A stretch of DNA of 64,000 nucleotides from Polytrichum commune (taxonomy: Eukaryota; Streptophyta; Polytrichopsida; Polytrichales; Polytrichaceae). The stretch is taken from positions 38,440,001 to 38,504,000 of the forward strand of contig OX485806.1 of the NCBI GenBank assembly GCA_950295325.1, read 5' to 3'. This document shows, piece after piece, positions 26,780 through 38,002 of the stretch; the stretch's first letter is position 1, and the number at the start of each line of letters is the position of its first letter. A program made the translations under genes and the position numbers. The notes below the pieces were generated by a model. That model searched no databases and had not been told where the DNA came from. It saw only the letters and a program-made list of their open reading frames with translations.

Positions 26780-28190
26780 GAGGCCAGATGGGGAAGAGAA
26801 GGCGGGACTCACATCGAGAGGCTGCGTGCATGAGCAAGACGCCCGGGCTTAACGATTTTTGGTACCCAAAGAATCGTTGGCCAACAATGAAGGCATTCAC
26901 CATTTGGCGTGGTGTTGTGTTGCGACAGAGATGTCGACCTTTCTCAGCACAATCCTCATTGCAAACATGGAGCAGACACCAACAATTTCAAGGTATGCAC
27001 AAGTGTTCAAGCGGCGTCCCATACCATCTCGGAGGGCAGGCCAAAATCATGGAGTTAGAGACTACCGCTCCTCAGATTCAGGTGAACTTAAGTTTGCAAT
27101 ATTCTGTATTGAGTCTTATCCATGGCACCCTGATTGCTGAGTGGTTTGGTTTCCAACTTCTTGATTCTTCAATTCTTCTCCATGCTCAGTTCTGCTCTAT
27201 AAGAAGTCTTGTAGATTCACTTGTGAGTTGGTTGTAAGTCGATTTTTTGTTGGCTTAATTGAACAACACCTAATTCAGTGCATGGAATAGTTGAGGGTAT
27301 CTGTGCTTGAATGGGGTTATTTCAAATTCCATTCATCAATTTCGAGATCACCTTAGGGTTCAGAATGCCTGGTAGCATGTCCCATTCTCGGACTGAGAAA
27401 TCATCAATTCTATTGTAAATTGTGATGCAGACTCGCAGTTTTGTTTTCGGATGTGATGCAGCTCTTTGGAAGTTTGGCACGACTACATCAAAGGAAGGAA
27501 GGAAGGAGGGTTAAGATGATTTTTGAAGACAATTTGTATGGGTTGCGCATGCATTGAGATGGGTGAGGATGTGGTGGATTGATTGCTGGTAGCATGAAAT
27601 CGTGTGAGAATCAACACTTCTATCTTAAAGTGGTCGAGATAAAGAGATAGATTCCATACCTGATGAAAGAAGTGATGTGCCTTTGGTGTTTGCTAGATCG
27701 GGCAGTGCACCGTATGATGCAGGGCAAGTCAATCCCCACGGGTAGCAGTTCGCAAGCCTTGATTGGCGAAGGTGGATATTCCACGAAATTTATGAGGAGG
27801 CGGAGAAAAAAGGGGGTTGGGATTGCCAAGCAGACAAACACAAAGAGCAGGGAACCCCTGCAGGATGGCTTGGTTAGTATCGACAACACAACAATGAAGA
27901 AAAGGCTAAGTAACGACCTATCTGTAGCATTGATTGAAAAACGTGCAGCAGAGTCCAAGCTGCAGCCAATGTGTGGTGGCTCGCTGCTCCTCAAGGGTTG
28001 TGGATGTATAGAGGACAAGCTGTGGGCTGATATGAAAAAGTGGATTTTTGATCCGTACATTCGCCTGGCATCTTACTTAGAAAGAACAACCTTTGAAACT
28101 GAAAACCGAATTCTGGGCACAAATGCGCGAACAGTTCCCAGAACGATGGAGCGAGGAGTTAGTTGATGATTATGTAAGTGATGAGAATTT
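26780..28190 (+). other. Possible degraded gene or gene fragment
   Basis: GC content is above the flanks and several plus-strand segments look exon-like: 26,925-26,991, bounded by GCGACAG and TTTCAAG|GTATGC; a stretch ending CAGATTCAG|GTGAAC near 27,080; and 27,663-28,166, an open frame of 167 residues with a basic RRRRKK segment. The last stretch may switch frame before its end, where an overlapping frame reads FWAQMREQFPERWSEEL. I do not recognise a family. A GC-richer plus-strand stretch follows at 28,280-28,600, with a basic ORF (AFAKAKRAASCRTRF). It could be an old host gene or transposon remnant. Confidence 0.25.
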
Positions 28191-28774
28191 TTAATTTTAT
28201 TTCATGCTATGTACCGGCTCAGATATGCATGCTGCTATCAATGGTAGCGTAAAATTTAGCTTACCATTCAAATCGTTTTGTGAGATTGGTGGTACTGGAG
28301 ATGTCCACCGCGCTTCGAAGTGCAAAATACTGGGCAAGGAAAGCTATTAAAAATTCTTGTGGGAAGCAGGTGTTACTCCATGGCGAAAAAAGATTCGCAA
28401 GGGAAGCATTGCGAAAACAAGAGTCCCACCCCAAGCGCATGGCCGCATTTGCCAAGGCGAAGAGGGCAGCAAGTTGCCGAACAAGGTTTCAGAAGTTTGG
28501 GAGGCGAGGAGAAGCTGTGTTCAGGAAGAGATTTGTGAGCAAAAAGCCTCACCCTTTCACTTCAGTTCAAGTTGCAGAAGTTTTTGTCAATCACATGCTC
28601 AAAAGTAGTAGTTTGCGATTGAGAACTTTTAAGTTCCTGGGTTGGAACTCAACGATATCACCGAAGTATGAGATCAGATCCACGTGGCGAAGAGGGTGTG
28701 ATGTTCTCCTGCTGATGAACCTGTTGTATTTGTGGATGATGTATAGCAACATCTATAAACAAAGATTCATTGTT

Positions 28775-28965
28775 GACTTTAAAAATCTCTTTGAACAACC
28801 ATGTTCTCATGTCTAAGGAATGGGAACATCGCCATTGACATGGACAATTCGATGAGGAAGACGATTACACCTGTCGTGACCTTCCTAGCACCTTCCCTCT
28901 GGATGCAGTTGCCTTCGAGAACCATTCAGAAGCCCCAATTTCGCCAGCTAAGGGCTCATATAACA
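28775..28965. repeat. Dispersed repeat paired with 41,911-42,080
   Basis: Shares with 41,911-42,080, in the same orientation, TTCATTNTTGACTTTAAAA, TGAACAAC, ATTGCCATT and TGACCTTCCT in the same order. The downstream sequence differs (AGCCCC here, GAGCCCAAAG there). Probably a repeated gene or element fragment. Confidence 0.55.
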
Positions 28966-29249
28966 CGTAGAATATACCACCTACTATAAACACCGGTGTA
29001 AACCACCGACCCCGCCCCCTAGCCCTCCTTTGTCAACGTGGCGGCCTGAGGTCGTACGACAATACCGACTCCTCGTTCATCGACACGTGGACGACACGTG
29101 AGCAAAGTTTGAAGTAGTTCCCATGGGCATGAGAGTTCCGACAGGTCTGTACACGGTTGTCGGTTTAGTGAATCCAATTTTACCAATCAAGAAAGTAAAA
29201 CATTCCTTTGTATTTTTGTCATGGAGGTGCAGGAAGTTGGAAGTTGGAA

Positions 29250-29738
29250 CTACACTAAATAGGGGCCATTTAGTGGGACACACACTAAATTCTCTAACAT
29301 TTCATAATTATCTATAACACTTACTTTTTAAATGGTAGTAGCTGTAATATTGGACCCAGTTTACTAAATAAAATGAATTATTGCATGAAATAAGTAAGAA
29401 GACACACTCACACGGCTTCACGTGTCTCCACTTGTCCAAAATGAAACCCGTAAGTCAGGGCACTAAGGCACTCTAATAAATAAATAAAAGGTCACACTAA
29501 TGACCTTATTTGGTGTGGACTAAGCATTTGATTGTGATTTGTTGTTGCCTTCAAAGTAGTATACACTAAACATATGATTTGGACATGGCCTTGAAAAGAG
29601 TGGTGTTGGGGAGTCATCATGAGTGGGGAGTGTCATGTGACGTTCTCTTTAGTTGCCATGCAGTCATTGCTAGTCAATTAGTGTAGGTCGATAATGAATA
29701 GTGTGGGCCGAACTAAAATAAGGTATTTAGTGTTCGAA
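29250..29738. mobile_element. MITE-like element of the CTACACTAAAT group
   Basis: Left end CTACACTAAATAGGGGCCAT pairs imperfectly with the reversed right end ACACTAAATACCTTATTTTA; both are followed inward by CACACT. The interior contains further TTAGTGTG motifs. Boundaries are approximate. Confidence 0.5.
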
Positions 29739-29749
29739 CCACATATGTC

Positions 29750-30490
29750 TCCTAAGGACACCTTTATATTCATGTCCTTAATGTGAAGGATAAATTCAGC
29801 GCAATATTCACTCACATATATTCCGTATCATTAAATTACCTATCTCTCCAATAACTTTTTCTGCCCTCTTCAAAAGTTATCACTTGCCAAGGGGGAGGCA
29901 AAAAAAAAAATTGACTGCTATGTAGGACCCGCATGTTGTTCTTTGAAACCAATTTCGACACGAAATTAGTGTTAGGGATCCTAAATCAACATACTAAGCT
30001 TTAACCCCTAAAAGCTTAGGGGTTTCAACATGATACAAAGATGTGTTATAATATATACAAATTAAAGACCTCATTTGGAGTTGGCACACAAGAGAAGTTG
30101 TAGAGAATGAAAATTACACCACATCCATGTAGCTGCAATACATATCTTGATTTACCATATATTGTTGGAAGCGTTTTCCTTTAGGACATAGCTAAATTTG
30201 TGGAATGTATCAAAATCACTTGATTGTTTATCTGACTGGCTAAAACTATTCAAAAGATTTATAACTTGATGAGAAAACTAAAAGTATTGAAGGGTTCAAG
30301 CACTTCAAAGTCCATATCTTAGAGTTATTAGTTGAATAATTTCAAATCAGTTTGACCTGGATGTTGTAGAAGTTTATTAGTTTAGAAGTGTAAGAAAATA
30401 AACCAGAAATATATGATAATTTCACCTTTAAATATATAACTTTGAAAAATGCTTGCAACCACTTAGCTTCTTAGGCATTAATCTGGTTGC
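29750..30490. other. AT-rich spacer
   Basis: I see nothing supportable in this stretch. Confidence 0.4.
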
Positions 30491-30865
30491 TTTCCCGCAT
30501 TGTATGTGCTGGGAATCAAAATCCAATTCGATCCGCAATCTAGCTCAGTAAGCTTCTATGTTCGGGGAAAACCGACGGCTAGTTTATTATCGGCCGATGG
30601 ATTTTCCCTCATGGCCGGTCCAAATTTCCAACCATCGGATGGCAATCCGACTGTAATTTCAATCCTCCGGCAATTAGCCGATGGACCAGAAAATGTAGCC
30701 GATTCTTCTTGTGAGTTACTGGATTTTAGCCGGAAGCATCCAGAGCGCTATTTGTCTAGGGCATCTGATGATGCACTTGAGGAAGTACCCTAAACCTTAA
30801 ACTTTTTAAATTATGCAACATTTCCATGACCAAATCCAATTGCTTTTATGAAGAATTGGGGGACC

Positions 30866-30930
30866 CTTGGCCTTCAAGCGGTGAAGACATTGCTAGGTTC
30901 AATTCCTGCCAAGGATATTAACTCTTCAAA
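30866..30930 (+). repeat. tRNA-related fragment, probable SINE, copy 1
   Basis: CCTTGGCCTTCAAGCGGTGA followed by a B-box-like GGTTCAATTCC and TGCCAAGGAT resembles a tRNA-derived promoter region. A homologous segment in the opposite orientation lies at 54,465-54,535. The cloverleaf is not intact, so a SINE head fits better than a tRNA gene. The preceding open frame at 30,500-30,793 (97 residues, no recognised domain) is not called as a gene. Confidence 0.45.
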
Positions 30931-31061
30931 TTTAAAGTTTTGAACATGCCTTTCTTTTTATTTATTCAAGATTTTGTACTAAGAAATGATTTCTAATAAC
31001 TTTTCATACATTTAAAAAAAAATTAGTGCCGATATGACTTCCATTTAATCGGATATTGGCC

Positions 31062-31205
31062 AATGAAAATATGAAAATATAGGCAATTGGCCGATTGATT
31101 TTACAAAAGACCGGCTCTTGCCGATGTAAATTGGAGAAAATCGGACCCTTCGTAGCAACTACCGGCAATTAGCCACTAAGGCTTCAAAAACTTCCCGAAC
31201 TCTGC
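31062..31205. repeat. 150-bp dispersed repeat, copy 2
   Basis: Nearly identical to 18,243-18,395. It lies immediately upstream of the GC-richer block at 31.2 kb and so may form part of the promoter region of the second MILP gene. Confidence 0.8.
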
Positions 31206-31910
31206 TAAGCTTGTATTCACCACCGCAGTGAAATTGCGTCGGCACAGGTGTTATAGGAAATCGCTTCGTCTTTCCGAGAGATTGCTGTTCCTCGGAAGGT
31301 TCCGGCCGTCCGTGTTAAAGAGCTGGAAGAAAGCTTTCGGCATTCAAAATCTTCATTCGTGCCCTTCATTGCCGATTTGTTGATGTTTGTGAATTTATCT
31401 AACACAAGTCCTAATTGTGGCAGGGAAGTGCAAGTTGCCATCGAGGAATTTAGCCGCACATCCATTAGTTTCCTTATCAGAGTTGGGTTCCAGGATCCGT
31501 TTAGGATTCGGAACGTGTGCAAGCTGTAACCTCCGAGTGAGTCTATTAAGCTTGCAGAGACTGTTTGTTGTTTCGTTGGAGAACAAGGAGGGGGAAGAGG
31601 ACGTTCTTATCTGGCGTTGTCGTCGTATGATTTGGAGCAGTTTGGAGGTTGCAGAAGAGTCACCACCCACACGTTAGGAGCCACAACACTCGTTCGTCAC
31701 CGACTGAACTGTGGTGGTGAGTGCCTGAGGATTAAGGGGACCTCCTTCGAATTTTGCCAGGGTGGGGTATGGATTGATGAGCTGATTCCGTTTAACTTCG
31801 TGAGTCTGGCTGCTAGGTTTCCTATTGCTAAATATGATTGCGGAGGAAATTGGTGCAGCGAAGGGTCCCCTTACATAAGGATTAATCGGCTACTCTGTCA
31901 ATGAAGCAGT
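31206..31910 (+). promoter_or_regulatory. GC-richer block, possible leader of the 35-kb gene
   Basis: Composition is richer in CpG than the flanks, with open frames on both strands but no recognisable protein. By position and composition it corresponds to the 10.5-10.95 kb block upstream of the first MILP paralogue (about 3.2-3.9 kb before the coding exon in both). This is inference; no transcript evidence can be seen. Confidence 0.3.
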
Positions 31911-33200
31911 GTGATTGTAGGGGGATTGTAGCTGCTTTTAATGTCATTGTCTGTCTGTCCTCTTTTTGCAACGTTACATCTTGAAGCCTCTTCATATTCG
32001 GTGAAATTAGAATAAGATCTGTACTGATCTGAGGTACTGAGGAGATCTATTCCGGATGTGAGCGGTGAATCTTCTTTATAATCTCTATATGTATCGCAAC
32101 ACAAGAATCATGCGCACATTATGCTTTCAACTCCATCTTTGTCGGACGCCTATGATTCGAGAGTTGTGTCAAGTGTTTAGTTTTATGAGGACTCTCTGTC
32201 GGTACTTCTCGCAAAGTACTATGTCATCGAAGTTTCCCGAATCCCCATTTGATTGAACTTTATCCACCGACCTCTCAAAAGGAATAAGCTTCGGTGTGGA
32301 GGTCATGTTTCGAGGTCATTTTATATTGTTGTATTAGAGTGAGCGGTGGCGCGCGATGTCGATGAAGCTTGCTGGATTGAAAGATTATTTCACGAAGACT
32401 CATCATCGTTGTCTATGTAGATTGTGGATTTATATTATTAGGGTTGAGTTCTAACCCTCTACCCGTTCTCATGCATCACGCCCTTTCTCGGAACAAGCTC
32501 GAGTCCCTCATACCCATATTCCTCTCTCATGGTGGGCCCTGGAGTAAGTTTGAAGGGAGTGAGGGCCACTTCACACATGAGCCAAGAGCCGTGACCTTGT
32601 AATGGTGAGGACCCTGGACTCTCATCCAAGGCCCGTACCATGCGTGTTGGGAAGGTCGTTTTATGTTTTATTTAGTCACGGGCCCTCAAGGCTAGTGTGA
32701 AGCGAGAATGGATCATGTTGCGGGACCATTGCATATTTTGTTGGCGGGAAAAGAGGTGAGGATTTGGTTTAATTTAATATGTCTCAAACTTTATCAATTT
32801 GAGAGAATTACTTGGTGATGTTTGTTTGTCTTGGAATCTATCCTAGAATTTGTTTTCCATTTAGTCTTGAAATTTGTCCTACTGGAAAAATATTTAAAAA
32901 ATTATGGTCTCCCGGAATTTGCATCAAGCCACCTCTTGGAGGTGGGTTCTGACGTAAATTCCGAGAGACCATGTAACCTTATCCATAATCCGCCATGTAG
33001 GACTCCATGTAGACTTTTCATCCATGAAGTCTTCTTTGGGCCTTTAGGCCTTCACCTTCGTGTGTGAAGTGAACTTAGACGGTCTCTGCCTTTTCGACCA
33101 TTGAGACCTCTTAGATTGCAATGATCACAAGCCTTCAGTCTTGTGTGTGAAGTGGCCCAGAGGGCCCATGCCATCCAATGTAAGTGTGTGGTTGACCTCT
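31911..33200. other. Spacer with a short inverted repeat
   Basis: No supportable gene. ATGGTCTCCCGGAATTTGCA near 32,905 and its near-complement CAAATTCCGAGAGACCAT-type sequence near 32,955 form a short inverted repeat. Confidence 0.4.
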
Positions 33201-33204
33201 ATAA

Positions 33205-33732
33205 TGCCCCCTCCCCACTTGACTTTTAGCTAAGCCTAAAAGTTGGTTCTAAAAACACGGTCTTCACACCATCAACATTATCTAGTGCCGAGCCTAGTTG
33301 CAAATGATGTGGCATGGTTTAAAAGTGGAGGTTTTAAGCCTCAAGCACCAACCCTCCCATCAGTACCTACTACCTAGACATGAGGTAAGAATATAGGACT
33401 TTTAAAAGTGTCACCTCCTGCCCTTGTGATTGGTTGCTTTTTAGTCTTAGCTATGAGGGCATGAGGAGCTCCATTAACAAAAACCGATGGCAAGATAGAT
33501 AAGTAATAAGAGATTTGGGGATGGGACAAAAACTATCGAACATTCATCGCTTGGTAGATAAAACCATGAACATGTGTAAAAGCTACTTAACTAAAATCTA
33601 CTCAAAAATCTCCGGAGCAAGTTCTTGTAAGTGCATTGGGATAGCCGGATGCCTCCCCTATAACCAAGGGAGTTTTACCCGGTTTTTAGGAAAGACTTTG
33701 GTTATTTGGTAAAGTCAGGTGGGGAGGGGGCA
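33205..33732. mobile_element. PIF/Harbinger-like MITE, copy 2 (528 bp)
   Basis: Termini are near-perfect inverted repeats (TGCCCCCTCCCCACTTGACT on the left, reversed right TGCCCCCTCCCCACCTGACT), with TAA duplicated at 33,202-33,204 and 33,733-33,735. It is an inverted full-length relative of 2075-2605. It is better preserved at its ends, so probably the younger insertion. Confidence 0.85.
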
Positions 33733-33739
33733 TAAGTGA

Positions 33740-35100
33740 ATTTGTTCTCCCCAAAAGTGACAGATTACCAAAGTGGCCAGTCGGTGGAGTGATTAGGCCC
33801 AAATTGTGCATATATATATATATGCTCATATTAGCACTTTCATCCCTTTCTATAAAAATTAGACAATTTGGATGGAATTTAAGGTAGGATTTATTGTACT
33901 AAATTTTCATAAGTGTAGTTTGAGCAAAAAAAAATTGTTCAAAATACACTAACAACATGGGGTCTTTCTGTCCTATGTTAGAATATCTGTAACTTGCCAA
34001 AAATTTAGATTTGGGTACATTTCACCTCATGTTCAATGTAAGACGAAGTTTGTTAACCAGATAAATACAAGAAAAATAATATATTTCTAGACGATTACAT
34101 GCATTCTTAGGGACATGGGGACATTTACAGTTCAGGATGATTTGAAGGGAGTCTTCATTTTCATAGTTTCCTTTTTACATTTTTTATTATTGCGATTTTA
34201 TATGAGATGCAATGATTGATTGATTATCTTTTCTACTTAGTCTGGTATGGCGACGTGTAGAAATGGGGTTATGCTGAATACAAAGTTAGTTCACAGTCAC
34301 CCAAGCTACACATTCTTATTTCATTACTCTTTTGTCAAAATAAGTGACTGTCAAAATAATATTGCTATGTAGAACCTGCAGGTTTTTTATATTAATTTAT
34401 TATTTATTATTTTACAGTTACTTATTTTGACCTTGACATGTGCCTGACTTTGAGGAGCTTGCTTTTATCACCTTAACTTTAGACTACACATTGCTCGTAA
34501 ATTATAAAAATGCAACTTAGAGAATCCATTACCGGGTTTGTTGTAGGGTGTTGGGTATGCTTAAATAGTAGTTTTTGCACAGTGATGAGGAAATGACATC
34601 TGCAGTTTATCTCAACTTGCTCACTGATCATCATTATGGCCTTGATCTGTTACATATCTCCATCAGCTTAGGCTCTAGAGGCTTCAGATGAGTACACATT
34701 GTGTCAACTGAATATCCTGTAAAGATCCACGTAGAGTTACCCATATATTATTCACAAAATTTTGTTTTAGTTTATCAGTCTTATGGAATCTAAGACCTCT
34801 TAATTCGCAGTACGTAATGCCAACATTGATGTAATTCGCTAATGTCAACAAATAATACTGTATCTCAGTGCACAGAAACATGGCGTAGTGATTTTCAACC
34901 TCAGACTGTTTAGACTTAGCTGCTCTTAAATCCTCAACGAATTGATTTGAATAATGAACTTAAGGAAGTTTTGTACTATATGCATATATACATAGAAGAT
35001 TGCTAACCTGATGAAATTTCTATAAGCTGTAAGAAAATGATTCATTTCGAGTTTGTATGATCCGACTTTCAAAACTTTCTAATGTGCATGGTTGGTTGTT
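33740..35100. other. Presumed intron or spacer
   Basis: No coding region supported. A short TA microsatellite lies near 33,812-33,824. Confidence 0.4.
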
Positions 35101-35116
35101 TCAGCTCGCCCGAACC

Positions 35117-35608
35117 ATGTCGCTTCACCAGAAGCAGCTCCCATCAACAATGGTGAAGCGTAAGATGGCGGCTGAGATCACGCCTAGTTCCCGCTCAAAT
35201 TCGGCTCCTATACACCTAGTAACCAAGTATGGAAAGGAGTGCAGAGAGTCTACAACTGGAAAGGACGGCTTTGAATGCGACTCCTCTTACAGCAAGGGTC
35301 CTGGGGACAACCAACTTAGTTATAACAGCAGCAACATATTCAAGGAAGAAGACCTAGCAAAGATAAATAAGCAAGCCAAGTGTGTTCCATATAACATAAT
35401 TTTCCAGCACATCCCTAAGAATCACTCTCATTCAAGGGATTTCGCCCCAGGTGGAGATGACGTGCCACCTGGAAGAAATTTCCCTGGAGGGTGCCAACAA
35501 GCACAAGATGTTCAACCTAGACTTGAGCAGGTTGACACTGTGCTTCAGTTCCTTAATGATCTCCCCCAACCCACCGAAAAGATGATTCTCCCAAAAACCG
35601 ACGACTGA
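35117..35608 (+). CDS. Small protein with C-terminal MILP motif (paralogue 2)
   Basis: The coding part of a presumed last exon follows an acceptor (TTGGTTGTTTCAG|CTCGCC at 35,104/35,105). The first ATG after it gives 163 residues; a later in-frame ATG (MVKRKMAAEI) is an alternative start and would leave a basic N terminus. The body is hydrophilic and low in structure, with no domain I recognise. The C terminus VDTVLQFLNDLPQPTEKMIL matches the end of the protein at 14,135-14,581, so the two genes are paralogues about 21 kb apart on the same strand. Outside the last ~27 residues they are hardly alike, pointing to an old duplication with one constrained motif. Function unknown. Confidence 0.6.
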   Translation: MSLHQKQLPSTMVKRKMAAEITPSSRSNSAPIHLVTKYGKECRESTTGKDGFECDSSYSKGPGDNQLSYNSSNIFKEEDLAKINKQAKCVPYNIIFQHIPKNHSHSRDFAPGGDDVPPGRNFPGGCQQAQDVQPRLEQVDTVLQFLNDLPQPTEKMILPKTDD

Positions 35609-37200
35609 CAACTTGGACGTGAACTACGTAGTAGGGATCTCGCCGTGTGTGGATCAGCCGACAGCAACTTGGACGCGATGGCCAACAGTTAGTAGGTACA
35701 CATAAATAAATTACTCTTCAAGACTTACCAGTTCGTGATTCATGTGCACGAATGGGTCAAACTAGGTGGCCTCCTATTTTAGTGATCTGTAAACAAGGTA
35801 GTAAGAGTTCAATCAATTGAGCACCTCGGGAACTGTAAATATTTGATGTGAAATCATCCTTGAAGGATGTATGTATCTATCATGAGATACTGTAGAATTT
35901 TCAATTTAAGGGTCGCTTGCGTTCCATCTTCTGAGAAACCAAATACTAGATGACTGTTTTTGGGTTCATGAGTTCCTTGCACATATTTTTCTCTACATCT
36001 AGGTGCTTACGATTCTAGTCAGTCAATTAAATTTCGTCACAATTCATAAATAGTTTCTCACGGTATAATATTTGCAATCCTACCAATAGCATATTAAAAT
36101 ATTCCAAGTAGACACATACGAAACGCAAACCAGCTTCACACACGTCAAACAGGGGTACAATATCATAGGCTTATGAAATCAAACCTGCACATCTTCGCGA
36201 ATGGAATTTGATCTCTATAACGTTTCAAGCTCTTGCTTGCGTTAGACAATCGTCCTCATAGTGCTTATGCATCCTTCACCTCTTCGTCGCAGCACATCAT
36301 TGCACCATTTTCACTCTGCAAGGTCCAGGATAACATGTTGTCAACACTATGCTCCTGGAACTAGGATAAATACGCCTTTCTTGTGATCATTGTCTTCGAT
36401 ATGTGACCAAATATGCCTTCATTCAGAAACTTCCTATATCAACCCCTCCCAATTCAATCAAAGACTTCACTGTTTACACCTAGGCAACACTGGTTGCAAC
36501 CATAACATTTATGGGTTAACACAAGTTTGCATAGTACTAAGTTTGCTTAGCAAGCTAACTTCCACATGGGTACACATTTCTCCTGATGTCTCTTCTAGCT
36601 CTTCTATTAACACATTAATCAGGTCTTTAAAGAGAAAACTCACCCATCGACTAGCGTCATACATAGAAAGTAGGATTTGGAGCAAGGTCATTACTCCATG
36701 CAATCAACAATATAGCGGGGCACAAGTTGTAGCTGTAAAACCCGATGAATTAGCTCTGCATCCATATGACAGCGGAATCGAAGAGAAGGGCTCCAGATGG
36801 ATCTGCGCCTCCACTTAGAGTGACCTCCGTCGTCATAGCTGACACTCCATGTAGCAATCCTATTGCGGGTCATCTAGTGGTCACGAAACACAAGGCCCTG
36901 AAGTTCATCGCCTCTCTCCATGTAGAGAGCATCACCAATGGAATTGGTAGAGGTGACGAACTTCAGGGCCCCTGTGAAAATCCTTAGCTGTTCTCGCATT
37001 GCAGAATGCGGAACAGGAGGATTCACTTGGCCATATGAGGCCCATGACCACTAGATGACTCGCAGTATGATTGTAAACATGCATTAGCGCACCTCGGCGA
37101 TGTTGACAAGTGCGTTTCAGTCGACTTAGCGCATATAAACTTGTTGGTATGCACACAATCCTCTCTGACTGGGATAGTATAGCTGTGGACATTTTGCGCA
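35609..37200. other. 3' flank of paralogue 2 and spacer
   Basis: No supportable gene. Around 36,730-36,870 there is weak similarity to the triplicated unit at 16.5-17.2 kb. An inverted repeat (GGCCCTGAAGTTCATCGCCT near 36,892; GACGAACTTCAGGGCCCC near 36,955) is present. Confidence 0.35.
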
Positions 37201-37209
37201 CTCAAGGTT

Positions 37210-37670
37210 GCACAAAAGCGCAGACATGAGGACTTAGATTTCCACGTAACAGCATCAGACAAGGCTCAGCGATTCGACTTAGCCGACATCAACTTCTTCA
37301 TCTGCAGACAAGAGGATTCAATTGTTCGAGTAAGAACATTGAATCGTCTAGACGCAGACAAGTCTAAGCTTATAAACATATCCCAAGACCCATTTTGTAA
37401 ACGAATCTTGCAAAGCGGGATAAGACAACTGCAGACAATTTTCCACACACAAGTTCACAGACAAACTTGAGAGACACACAGCAACTTGCAGACACTCGTT
37501 GCAGACAGACTCTTAATTAATACCATGCGAACTAGCTGCAGACAGTCGCAGTTTCCTAGCACCTCGCAGACTCATGTTGCAGATCCCTTGCAGACAAAGT
37601 TCTGGTGAGATCTGCAGAGACGGTTTGCCTGCAACGAGAGATCTGTCTGTCTGCAACGAGAGTGTCTGCA
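37210..37670. repeat. Cluster of GCAGAC motifs
   Basis: About ten copies of GCAGAC (many as TTGCAGACA or CTGCAGACA) plus complements (GTCTGCAA) occur at irregular spacing. The density is far above background for a 6-mer. It could be a degenerate minisatellite or a clustered protein-binding site. Confidence 0.5.
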
Positions 37671-38002
37671 ATGTGCTTAACTTGTTACAGACACATCGTT
37701 GACTGGGTAGAAGGTAGCGACCACAGAAACATCCCGAGAAATCCCTTCTCTCCGACGCGTGTCTATCGTGAACCTCCTGGTACTTTCTCGCGGGTACTTG
37801 CTCCGAGATCGGCCGCCGACTAAAATACTGGGACGGTGACGCCTCAATGCGCGTTCTGGTGACGTGGCCATATGAGATTGGTCCAATGACGTGGTTTAAT
37901 CCTATACAATTACCTACGGCTAGGGCTAGACGCCCACCTGTTTGACTTGGACCCTACCCATACACCCCAATCTTAAGACCCTACCCCTACATCCCAATCT
38001 TA

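Noticed and set aside
30866-30930. Functional tRNA gene
   Set aside because: Only the B-box-like part is convincing; arms for a cloverleaf and an anticodon stem cannot be placed, and a diverged second copy exists elsewhere.
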